From: JADJOY01 sp016713535 [NCBI: Deltaproteobacteria bacterium] | Lineage (GTDB): Bacteria > JADJOY01 | Direction: 5' to 3' | Assembly: GCA_016713535.1 (NCBI GenBank) | Contig: JADJOY010000020.1 | Coordinates: 1-64,000, forward strand | Length of the DNA stretch: 64,000 nt | In this document: in pieces, positions 57,503 to 64,000 of the stretch | Numbering within the stretch: the first letter of the stretch is position 1 | Layout of the letters: every line of letters begins with the position of its first letter | Translations under genes and position numbers: made by a program | Notes under the pieces: generated by a model | The model's input: the letters and a program-made list of their open reading frames with translations, nothing else | Database searches by the model: none | What the model was told of the DNA's origin: nothing

Positions 57503-58615
57503 TCACGGCAGCGCGGCGCTGCTCGGGACGCTGGCGCGGGTGCGCTCCTCGACGAGCTCGGCCACGATCACCTGCGCGATCGCCGCGGTCGGCACGGCCA
57601 GCAGCACGCCGACGATGCCCAGCCACGCCCCGCCGATCAGCAGCGCCACCAGCACCACCACCGCGTTGAGCCCCATCTGGCGGGACATGAGGCGCGGCAC
57701 CAGGATGTGGTTCTCGAGCTGCTGCTGCGCGAAGAAGAAGACCGCGGTCCAGAGCGCCAAGCTCCACGACTCGGTGGCCGCGAGGCCGATGGCCGGGATC
57801 GCGGTCAGCAACGGTCCGACGTACGGGATCCACTCGCCGAAGGCGGCGAGGATCGCGAGCACGTAGAAGTACGGCACACCGAGCAGCCCGAGTCCCAGCG
57901 CGGCGGTCGCGCCGATGATGCCGGCGAGCATCGCTTGGCCGATCAGCCAGTCGCTCGCCTTCTGCACGATGCGCCCCGACACCTCCCGGACCTGCCCGCG
58001 GCGCTCGCGCGGCACCAAGGACAGGACGCGGCGGTAGAGCGGCGCCCAGTCGAGGAGCAGGTAGAGCGAGAGCACCAGCACGGTGACGACCGCGAACACG
58101 GCTCCAACCACCTCGGAGGCCGCCGCCACCGCCTTGCCCGCGACCTTCGAGGTTCCGGGCAGGTGGTTCGCCAGCTCGCCCGCCGGCGGCGTGTCGATGC
58201 CGCGCGCCTCGAGCCACGCCCGCCCGCGGTCGAGCAGCTCGGGCGCGTGGTGGGCGAGGGAGCGCGCCTGGCTGACGAACGGCGGCGCGGCGAGCGCGAG
58301 CGCGCCCACGATCACCACCACCACGCCGACGTAGACGATCGCGATCGCGCCCTTGCGCGACGGATGCAAGCGGCGCCCACGCCACGGCAGACCTCGCTCC
58401 TCGAGGCGGCGGACGATCCGGCTGACGCCGAGCGCGAGGAGCGTGCCGACGTAGAGCAGGAGCAGCGGAGTCCGCGCGAGGTACGCCAGCCACGAGACCA
58501 GCGCGCAGGTGAAGAAGAGCCCCACTCCCCACGCAACGAGCCCGCGTGCCTCGCGGTGGGCGGAGTCAACGGACTGCGGGTTCTCGGGTTCGTCGGATTC
58601 GTCGGATTCGCGCAC
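57503..58615 (-). CDS. AI-2E family transporter (PerM/TqsA-like permease)
   Basis: This is a 370-residue inner-membrane protein. About eight TM helices surround a cytosolic helical region, in the AI-2E/PerM order: LLLLYVGTLLALGVSRIVRR, IAIVYVGVVVVIVGALALAA, a loop with ANHLPGTSKVAGKAVAAASE, then SDWLIGQAMLAGIIGATAAL, FGEWIPYVGPLLTAIPAIGL (signature PYVGP), and LIGGAWLGIVGVLLAVPTAA. Members export small molecules or act as Na+/H+ exchangers; autoinducer-2 export is known for only a few. GTG 58615 with GGAG 8 nt upstream. The tandem DESDEP near the N-terminus is odd but in frame. Confidence 0.88.
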   Translation of the reverse strand: MRESDESDEPENPQSVDSAHREARGLVAWGVGLFFTCALVSWLAYLARTPLLLLYVGTLLALGVSRIVRRLEERGLPWRGRRLHPSRKGAIAIVYVGVVVVIVGALALAAPPFVSQARSLAHHAPELLDRGRAWLEARGIDTPPAGELANHLPGTSKVAGKAVAAASEVVGAVFAVVTVLVLSLYLLLDWAPLYRRVLSLVPRERRGQVREVSGRIVQKASDWLIGQAMLAGIIGATAALGLGLLGVPYFYVLAILAAFGEWIPYVGPLLTAIPAIGLAATESWSLALWTAVFFFAQQQLENHILVPRLMSRQMGLNAVVVLVALLIGGAWLGIVGVLLAVPTAAIAQVIVAELVEERTRASVPSSAALP

Positions 58616-58687
58616 TGTCTCGGCTCCGCGCCATCGAGCGCGCGCGAACCGAACGCAAGGTGAGTGCCGCGCGCGCAGTCGCGCCCG

Positions 58688-58763
58688 TACCGGGGCGCCA
58701 AACCGCGCGAATCGCGGGTACTTCCCGCGGCGCGGACCGCCCGCCGCCGCGGGCGCCCCGGTA
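58688..58763. repeat. Nested palindrome between two minus-strand genes
   Basis: The outer arms TACCGGGGCGCC (58688-58699) and GGCGCCCCGGTA (58752-58763) are perfectly complementary. Inside is CGCGGG-TACTT-CCCGCG (58713-58729). It is downstream of the metallophosphoesterase stop and upstream of the permease start, and could terminate the former or regulate the latter. Confidence 0.6.
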
Positions 58764-58809
58764 AGGGCTACAAAGTTCCGTGCAGGGGGCCTCCGCGGCG
58801 CGGGCGGCG

Positions 58810-59724
58810 TCAGCCGCCCACCGGCACGACCACCTCGCGGTGCTCGTAGCTCATCGTGGTGCCGTCGTCCTTCACCCGCACTACCCGCACCACGTTGTCG
58901 TCGTCCCACGTGGCATCGGTGATGTAGACGTCGTACTGACCCACGGGGTCGCTGTGCTGGAACGAGAAGTGGTAGTGGCCCGCGAAGTTCGCGTAGACGC
59001 GGTCGCCGCGCAGCGCCGTCTCGCCCTCGACGCGCGCGAGCTCGGTCGAGTCGAAGGCGCCGAGCGACTGCAGGTGCATCGGGTGGTGGCTCAGCATGAC
59101 GATGTTCTCGAGGCGGTCCGACGGCGCGGCGCGCATGGCCTCGACGAACCAGGGCCAGGTGCCGCCCTCGAAGTCGTGGAGCTCGGCCTGCTCGCCGAGG
59201 ATCACGTCCATGAGCCGCGACACCCAGTCCATCGCCACGAACGACACACCCTTGTGCTGGAAGGCGAAGTTCACGAAGTAGCTGAGCTTGCCGAACTCGG
59301 GGTTCCACACCGGCGTGGGCGCCATGGAGAAGCCGCTCAGCTCGCTCGCGAGGCGCGTGTAGTGGGTGGCCCATTCCGCCGCCACCTGCGACTCGTCGCC
59401 GTTGTGGAGCTCGTTGTCGCCGATGACCGGCACGTACGGGACCTCGAGGGCGTCGAGCATGGCGCGGGTGCGGGTCACCTCGCCCGTGCCCCACGCGATG
59501 TCGCCGAGGAGCAGCACCAGCTCGATCTTCTCGGCCTCGCGGTTCGCGTTCACCCAGTGGATCGCGTCCTGAAGGCGGGCGTCGTGGTCGGCCGAGCCGG
59601 CGATGTGCGGGTCGGCGATCACCACGAACGAGTAGCGCCACTCGGCGGGCACGCAGGCGCCGAGCGGCGCGACGACGAGGGCGAGGAGTGCCGCGGTGAG
59701 GAGCCGGGTGCGCTGGATCTGCAT
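58810..59724 (-). CDS. Metallophosphoesterase lipoprotein
   Basis: This is a 304-residue exported lipoprotein; TAALLALVVAPLGACVPAEW gives the lipobox (Cys ~20). The calcineurin-like motifs are YSFVVIADPHIAGSADHD (Asp-x-His), LVLLLGDIAWGTG (Gly-Asp), VPVIGDNELHNGD (Gly-Asp-Asn-Glu in place of Gly-Asn-His-Glu), VMLSHHPMH and FAGHYHFSF (Gly-His-x-His). The Asn-His to Asp-Asn change in the third motif is notable because that His is catalytic in most relatives. The substrate is unknown. ATG 59724, chosen at the signal peptide. It is divergent from the beta-barrel gene. Confidence 0.8.
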   Translation of the reverse strand: MQIQRTRLLTAALLALVVAPLGACVPAEWRYSFVVIADPHIAGSADHDARLQDAIHWVNANREAEKIELVLLLGDIAWGTGEVTRTRAMLDALEVPYVPVIGDNELHNGDESQVAAEWATHYTRLASELSGFSMAPTPVWNPEFGKLSYFVNFAFQHKGVSFVAMDWVSRLMDVILGEQAELHDFEGGTWPWFVEAMRAAPSDRLENIVMLSHHPMHLQSLGAFDSTELARVEGETALRGDRVYANFAGHYHFSFQHSDPVGQYDVYITDATWDDDNVVRVVRVKDDGTTMSYEHREVVVPVGG

Positions 59725-59863
59725 ACCTCGACGGTAGCAGTTTCGAGGGGGGCGGCGCCTCCCCTGCCCGGACCGCGGCTCGACCACCGCGCTCCACCCG
59801 CGTATAAGAACTTCCACCCAGCCTTCCTCCCGAAAGGCATCGCCTCGAGGGGAGACTTCCGGG

Positions 59864-60493
59864 ATGGTCCGACGATCGATCGTGGCCGCGGCCCTCGCCG
59901 CGGCCTCCTGGCATGTGTGCGCGTTCGGCGCGGCCGCTTCCTGGCTCGCCGAGCTGCGCGGCGGCGCGGCCGTCCCCATTCACGACGAACTGCGCGACGC
60001 GCTCGGCCTGGAAGTGGGCCCCGCGTTCGGAGCGACCCTCGGCTGGAAAGCGAGCGAGAGCTTCGCCTTCGACCTCCGGTTCGACGCCTTGTGGCTGTCG
60101 GGCACGGCGACGGCGGTCGCGATCAGCAACCACTTCTACATCTGGGAGACCGACACATCGATGGAGACCTACGCGATCTCGGCTGGCCCGACGCTCCACA
60201 CCGACGCGTGGGGCCTCGAGCTCGACCTGGGCCTGCACCCCGGCCTCTACCTCTCGACCTTCGACGCCATCGACGCCGTCCGAGGACTCGACAGCATGTA
60301 TGCGAGCAAGGACTTCTCGTCCAGCGTCTCGGCGGACTTCGGCTTCAACGCCGAGGTCGGCGCGCGCGTGCCCGTGACCGACTCGTTCCTCGTCGGTGCC
60401 GAGCTCGCATACCACCTGGTGTTCGTCCGCGACCTCGCAGACGACACCTTCGGCGCGCTGATCGGCTCGCTCTCGGTCGCCTGGCGAGGTTGA
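59864..60493 (+). CDS. Outer-membrane beta-barrel protein
   Basis: This is a 209-residue exported protein; signal peptide IVAAALAAASWHVCAFGAAA. The mature protein is alternating amphipathic strands ending in aromatic residues: WLAELRGGAAVPIHDELRDA, FGATLGWKASESFAFDLRFD, LTVG-like turns, and a C-terminal strand FGALIGSLSVAWRG. An eight-stranded OmpW/OmpX-type barrel fits the size. There is no enzymatic motif. GAGGGGAG lies upstream of the ATG at 59864. It is probably monocistronic, followed by hairpin repeats at 60524. Confidence 0.72.
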   Translation: MVRRSIVAAALAAASWHVCAFGAAASWLAELRGGAAVPIHDELRDALGLEVGPAFGATLGWKASESFAFDLRFDALWLSGTATAVAISNHFYIWETDTSMETYAISAGPTLHTDAWGLELDLGLHPGLYLSTFDAIDAVRGLDSMYASKDFSSSVSADFGFNAEVGARVPVTDSFLVGAELAYHLVFVRDLADDTFGALIGSLSVAWRG

Positions 60494-60523
60494 GCGGCGA
60501 TCGCACGGGATCGGTGCCGCTGC

Positions 60524-60600
60524 GGGCGGGCTGACGCCCGCCCCTACACGCACCGCGGGTTGGACGTAGCGCGGGGGCTCGTCCCCCGCCCCGCGGCTGG
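60524..60600. repeat. Family C hairpin copy 2 plus partial family B palindrome
   Basis: The stem GGGCGGGC/GCCCGCCC with loop TGAC (60524-60543) is followed by CCTACACGCACC. Next come GTAGCGCGGGGGCTCGTCCC and CCGCCCCGCGG (60567-60597), related to the 11463 palindrome. They separate the barrel gene from the LamG lipoprotein gene. Confidence 0.7.
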
Positions 60601-60694
60601 ACCGGGAAAAGGTGAGGGCCGTATAACTGAGAGGCCGTCCGCGCTCGCGCGAGGGCGGTCCGCCGCCATCCCCCAAGCCTTCGAGGTCGTCCGG

Positions 60695-63433
60695 ATGCAC
60701 CGCACCGTCCGCGCCGCCGCTTCGCTGTCCGCGCTGTTCCTGCTCGCGAGCTGCACCAAGCCCGAGCGCCCCGAGCCGCCGTCGATCCTGCGCGACGTCG
60801 CGATGATCGACGACGACGTCGAGTTCACGCACCCGTTCGTGCCCGGCCACCGCACCACCATGGACGGTCGCATCGCGATCCGCGTCCAGGGCGGTCCACC
60901 CGGCACCTACGACCTCTCGCACAACCTCTCGTTCACGCTCTTCGCTCCCGAGCGTCTCGACGAGCCGATCATGAGCGGGCCTCCGGGCGCTCTCATCCAG
61001 GCCGAGCCGGTCCCGTTCGACGTGCCGTTTCCGCCCGCGATGAATCCGGCGGTCACGCGCCTCGGGCACCACGCGATCTGCGACGCCACGCGCCCCTTCC
61101 CCGAGCCCGGCGAGCAACCCAATCCGCAGCCATGCGGCGCGGGCGGCCTCGACGACTGCTACCGGTTCACGGTCATCAGCTCGACCTCCGAGAGCGTCCT
61201 CGGCGTGCAGATGTGGGGCACGCCGGTGACGATCGAGGTCGCGAACCCCAAGACCGCGAGCGCGCGCATCATCCGCGCCGAGCTCGCCGAGCCGGTCGCG
61301 GGCACCTTCATCCCGCTAATGAACGAGTGGACCGAGCCCGCGGTGACCCGCGACGGGCGCTTGCTCACCGGACGCTGGGGCCGCGCGCCGCGCGCGTGGA
61401 CCAACCCCGAGACCGGCGAGACCAAGGTGCGCTTCTACGACCTCGCCTACTCGGTGCTGCCGGAGGACGCGGCGCCATGCGACGTGACGAAGTGGACGCT
61501 CTTCCACCCGATCTCGCACGCGCCCTTCGACCCGCACATGATCGGCCGCTACGGGCTCGCCGCGTACCCGTTCCGCGATGCCGAGGGGAACCCGATTGCC
61601 GACGGCGAGGACGTGTCGGGCACCTACCCGTGGGTCGACCGCGACGGCACCAACGTCTTCATGGCCGGCGTGCAGGGACGCCTGTCCGAGCAGTCGAGCG
61701 AGGAGTACCCGCGCCGCTGCGTCGTGGACGGCTGCGACAGCTACGAGCAGAGCATCGACTGGGACCGTGGCTTCATGGCCGGCGGGCTCTGGACCCACGG
61801 CAAGTTCGTGCACCTCGACGGCCTCATCAACAACCTCGACTGGGCGGTCGGCGTGACGCCGCGCACGCACTACAAGGTCGACCTGTACCGCGACGCGAGC
61901 GGCGAAGACGTGCAGGTGCGGTTCGGCTCGGGCCGCTTCATCGACGGCCGCGAGCGCGACGAGGGCGGCCCCTACCCGCCCGGCTACACCCACAACCCGA
62001 ACATCGTCGACTCGGTCATGAACCTCTTCAACTACGACCCCGACGCCACGCCGATCACGCCACGCGACGTGGTGTGGCTGATGAGCAACGGCGTCGGCAG
62101 CGAGGAGATCGTGTTCGACGACTACGTCGACCCGAACGCCTTCATCGTGTCCAACATGCAGGCGTCGATCACGCCGCACTACAATCCGCAGGGCGAGACC
62201 GTCAGCGTTCCCAAGTACTGGAACGGCCAGGTGCGGACGGTGCTGCTCGGGATCGGCCAGCCGCAATTCAACGTCCTCGCGCCCGACCTCGTCGAGGACA
62301 TCCACGTCGAGAACGCCGCCACCTCGCTGGGCTGCAACGTGCCCTCGTTCGGGCGGGTGGCGGCCGGCACCGGGCGGATCGAGCCGGTGGCGCTCGGCGG
62401 CATCCAGGGCAAGGGCTTCTGGCTCACCGGCACCAACTCGATCCGCTACCCGGTGCCCGCCCAGACCCGCTCGGTCACGGGCGTGAGCTGGTACGTGGGC
62501 GTGTTCCTCGACCCACGCGGCGATGACGGCGAGGCGCGCACCGTCGCGCGCTTCCCCGACGGCAGCGAGCTCCGCGTCGCGGGCCACGCCACCGCCCAGT
62601 ACACGCTCGACGGCGCGGTGGTCCACGAGGTGCCGCTGCCGCCGGGCTCGGGGTGGCTGCACCTCGCACTCGCGATCGGCGACCAGAACCGCGTGATCAC
62701 GCTGCTCCACGACGGCTTCCCGCTCGACCGGTTCACCTCGCCGGGCCCCCTCTTCGTCATGAGCGAGGGCGAGCTCGTGGTCGGCGACGGCGCCGCGGCC
62801 GCCGCCGGCTTCCGCGGCTGGATCGACGACCTCCACGTCCTCGCCCACGGGGTCGACGCGGAGGTGGCGTGCAACCAGGCGCACGGGACGCTGGTGCGGA
62901 TCGACGCCAACTCCCAGCTCGCCGCCGCCAGCGACGCGTATCCGGAGTGGGCCCACCACGAGATCGCCTCGGCCGCGGGCGAGCCGGCGTCGGGCGCGCG
63001 CTACTGGTGCCACCACGACTACTCGGACGACTACGCCGCGCATCTCGCGAACCTGCCGGCGGGCACCACGTCGGTGCGCCGCCCGATCAACTTCCCCGAA
63101 GGACCGCTTCGCGCCGGCGCGCCGCGCCCCGACTCGAGCCAGAACGCGTTCTGCCTCACCTGCCACAGCGCGCACGCCAAGGGCGGGCTCACGCTCGCCG
63201 CGCTCGAGAGCCGCCCGGACGTCACCGCCGAGAACGACCACCGCCGCCAGCCGCTGCAGCCGCCGCGGCGGGTGTTCGGCAACATCCCCGCGCACTGGAT
63301 CGCGCCCGGCGCGGGTCCGGGCAGCCCGGGCGCGGCGTTGCAGGCGCCGCCGGAGGGACTCCTGATCGACGAGTGGGTGCTCGCGGGCGCCACCGACACC
63401 GCGGCGAGCCTGCGCGCGATCCACCGGCATTGA
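60695..63433 (+). CDS. Large lipoprotein with LamG-like domain and one c-type heme motif
   Basis: This is a 912-residue lipoprotein; lipobox SALFLLASCTKPE (Cys ~22). The first ~560 residues are beta-rich with paired Cys (PRRCVVDGCDSYEQSIDWDR; FMAGGLWTHGKFVHLDGLIN) and no recognised family. Residues ~560-730 form a concanavalin/LamG-like module (SWYVGVFLDPRGDDGEARTV, TLLHDGFPLDRFTSPGPLFV, GWIDDLHVLAHGV). Near ~825 lies CLTCHSAHAKGG, a CXXCH heme-attachment site, preceded by YWCHHDYSDD. A surface lipoprotein carrying covalent heme suggests extracellular redox or electron-transfer use, but with a single site this is tentative. GAGG upstream of the ATG at 60695. Confidence 0.68.
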   Translation: MHRTVRAAASLSALFLLASCTKPERPEPPSILRDVAMIDDDVEFTHPFVPGHRTTMDGRIAIRVQGGPPGTYDLSHNLSFTLFAPERLDEPIMSGPPGALIQAEPVPFDVPFPPAMNPAVTRLGHHAICDATRPFPEPGEQPNPQPCGAGGLDDCYRFTVISSTSESVLGVQMWGTPVTIEVANPKTASARIIRAELAEPVAGTFIPLMNEWTEPAVTRDGRLLTGRWGRAPRAWTNPETGETKVRFYDLAYSVLPEDAAPCDVTKWTLFHPISHAPFDPHMIGRYGLAAYPFRDAEGNPIADGEDVSGTYPWVDRDGTNVFMAGVQGRLSEQSSEEYPRRCVVDGCDSYEQSIDWDRGFMAGGLWTHGKFVHLDGLINNLDWAVGVTPRTHYKVDLYRDASGEDVQVRFGSGRFIDGRERDEGGPYPPGYTHNPNIVDSVMNLFNYDPDATPITPRDVVWLMSNGVGSEEIVFDDYVDPNAFIVSNMQASITPHYNPQGETVSVPKYWNGQVRTVLLGIGQPQFNVLAPDLVEDIHVENAATSLGCNVPSFGRVAAGTGRIEPVALGGIQGKGFWLTGTNSIRYPVPAQTRSVTGVSWYVGVFLDPRGDDGEARTVARFPDGSELRVAGHATAQYTLDGAVVHEVPLPPGSGWLHLALAIGDQNRVITLLHDGFPLDRFTSPGPLFVMSEGELVVGDGAAAAAGFRGWIDDLHVLAHGVDAEVACNQAHGTLVRIDANSQLAAASDAYPEWAHHEIASAAGEPASGARYWCHHDYSDDYAAHLANLPAGTTSVRRPINFPEGPLRAGAPRPDSSQNAFCLTCHSAHAKGGLTLAALESRPDVTAENDHRRQPLQPPRRVFGNIPAHWIAPGAGPGSPGAALQAPPEGLLIDEWVLAGATDTAASLRAIHRH

Positions 63434-63450
63434 GAAGACCAGCGCCAGCG

Positions 63451-63567
63451 AAGCGCCGCGGGGGGACGGAGCCCCCCGCGCTACGAAAATCATCGTAGCG
63501 ACGGGGGTTCCATCCCCGTCGCCAGTCCCACGCGGCTTCCGTGAGCGGCCCAGACGGAAAGTCCACC
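63451..63567. mobile_element. MITE-like palindromic element (family B), copy near window end
   Basis: It has the same order as the PAS-gene copy on the plus strand: GC-rich stem with CCCCCCGCG, CTACGAAAATCATCGTAG middle hairpin, GCGACGGGG/CCCCGTCGC stem, then CACGCGGCTTCCGTGAGC and GACGGAAAG. The terminal repeats are not clear at either end here. Confidence 0.7.
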
Positions 63568-63589
63568 GCGGGGTTCGGCGCCTGCCCCC

Positions 63590-63850
63590 CTCGGCGGGGG
63601 CGCCGCCGGCGGGGGGGGGGGGGGCGCCCCGGCAACGAAAAAAAGGGGGGTGGGGGGCTTCGGCTCCGCCGCCGGGGCTCGGGGGGCGGGGGAGGGGAAG
63701 AGCGGAAGGTTCAAGGTGCTTGGAGATCTTGGGAGCCCCGCGCTAGCACCGCGCCAGCGAAGAGTTTTTTGTGGGGGGTTCGGGGTTCCGGCAACGGAAA
63801 GATTCACAGGGCTAGGAGTGCGTCGGGAACGGATTTCCCGGCCCACTCCT
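63590..63850. other. Homopolymer-rich, degenerate repeat region
   Basis: It contains a run of about 15 G (63611 on), A7, G6 and T6 runs, and scrambled fragments of family B (GGAAAGATTCACAGG at ~63799, GCGCCAGCGAAG). No coding character is seen. The composition resembles low-quality or collapsed-repeat assembly more than ordinary intergenic DNA. Confidence 0.5.
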
Positions 63851-63853
63851 GCG

Positions 63854-63890
63854 GGCGAGCTGACGCTCGCCTACACTCCCACGGGTCGGG
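63854..63890. repeat. Hairpin family C, copy 3
   Basis: The stem GGCGAGC/GCTCGCC with loop TGAC is followed by TACACTCCCACGGGTCG, matching copy 1 in the 3' flank and differing in the stem by compensatory changes. It lies 30-65 bp downstream of the truncated anchored-protein gene. Confidence 0.7.
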
Positions 63891-63917
63891 CTGCCTCGAT
63901 CGTAGGTGCGCGCGTGT

Positions 63918-64000
63918 TCACGTCCGGCTGCGGCGCCGCAACAGCGTCGGGACCGCGAGCAGTCCGAGGAGCACCGCGCTCGACCCGCTCGCCGAGCCGA
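63918..64000 (-). CDS. 3' end of a protein with C-terminal hydrophobic/Arg anchor (truncated)
   Basis: The minus strand is open from the window end and encodes GSASGSSAVLLGLLAVPTLL followed by RRRSRT and TGA at 63918. A Gly/Ser stretch, ~13 hydrophobic residues and an Arg cluster at the extreme C-terminus match the anchor signals of the GH-like and EEP proteins in this window. Only about 27 residues are visible, so the protein itself cannot be named. Confidence 0.55.
   Translation of the reverse strand, partial: GSASGSSAVLLGLLAVPTLLRRRSRT

Noticed and set aside
57503-61117. A 1,204-codon minus-strand open frame joining the permease with upstream sequence
   Set aside because: The permease part starts at 58615. 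Upstream the frame is antisense to other genes and crosses the real metallophosphoesterase gene in another frame.

Overview
The window is a compact, very GC-rich (I estimate about 70% or more, not counted) bacterial chromosome segment. The gene content fits a free-living, deltaproteobacterial-grade Gram-negative (Myxococcota, Desulfobacterota or Binatota-like; the sequence does not decide which). It has many Sec-exported lipoproteins and OmpA or beta-barrel envelope proteins, ECF sigma/anti-sigma pairs, a protein kinase fused to a sigma-54 activator, C-terminal Gly-Cys/transmembrane/Arg anchors like those of myxobacterial-type secreted proteins, thrombospondin type-3 repeats, and Ig-like/IPT domains. 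I see no rRNA, tRNA, CRISPR array, phage or transposase gene.

Layout. 1-11 kb: a truncated FnIII-like protein, two paralogous secreted clan GH-A-like proteins (919-3237 and 8611-10902), a PAS/DUF3303/luciferase-like (DUF5519) operon whose PAS gene is split by a 149-bp palindromic element, an HD-domain protein, a crotonase divergent from a TetR regulator, and SRPBCC and STAS-like proteins. 11-16 kb: a damaged SMI1-like gene, a NicO nickel/cobalt exporter with a frameshift in its His-rich loop, an FHA protein, and an ECF sigma/anti-sigma/periplasmic protein operon. 16-21 kb: tetrapyrrole genes (hemB and a cobA-hemD fusion) around a radical SAM protein and a DUF547 protein. 20.8-23.2 kb: a second ECF sigma factor, translationally coupled to an anti-sigma reading frame that appears to continue, across a one-base frameshift, into a complete TRAP-type DctP solute-binding domain. 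23-31 kb: patatin phospholipase, haloalkane dehalogenase, OmpA protein, metallophosphoesterase, a lipoprotein, and a helix-turn-helix regulator.

31-43 kb: an AT-rich divergent promoter with repeated operator-like sites drives a BIG2 lipoprotein operon. Then come a sulfatase-like hydrolase, rhodanese, CBS-pair protein, lipoprotein, IPT protein, methyltransferase, enoyl-CoA hydratase and MgtE. 43-50 kb: a ~1,684-residue kinase/ATPase/TPR/GAF/sigma-54 activator, followed 4 bp later by an Asp/Gly/Ser-tailed lipoprotein. 50-64 kb: a DUF5666 lipoprotein, a secreted endonuclease/phosphatase, an IPT lipoprotein, a TPR protein, an AI-2E-type permease, a metallophosphoesterase lipoprotein, a beta-barrel protein, a LamG lipoprotein with a CXXCH heme site, and the 3' end of another anchored protein.

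Two features run through the whole window. First, the gaps between genes carry several families of short perfect hairpins. Their stems differ between copies by compensatory changes, and some are combined into MITE-like elements with terminal inverted repeats. Second, at least nine genes carry one or two single-base frameshifts, mostly in short G or C runs, next to otherwise intact sequence. This pattern suggests uncorrected assembly indels rather than mass pseudogenisation, so products are described after frame correction and the frameshift is stated each time.
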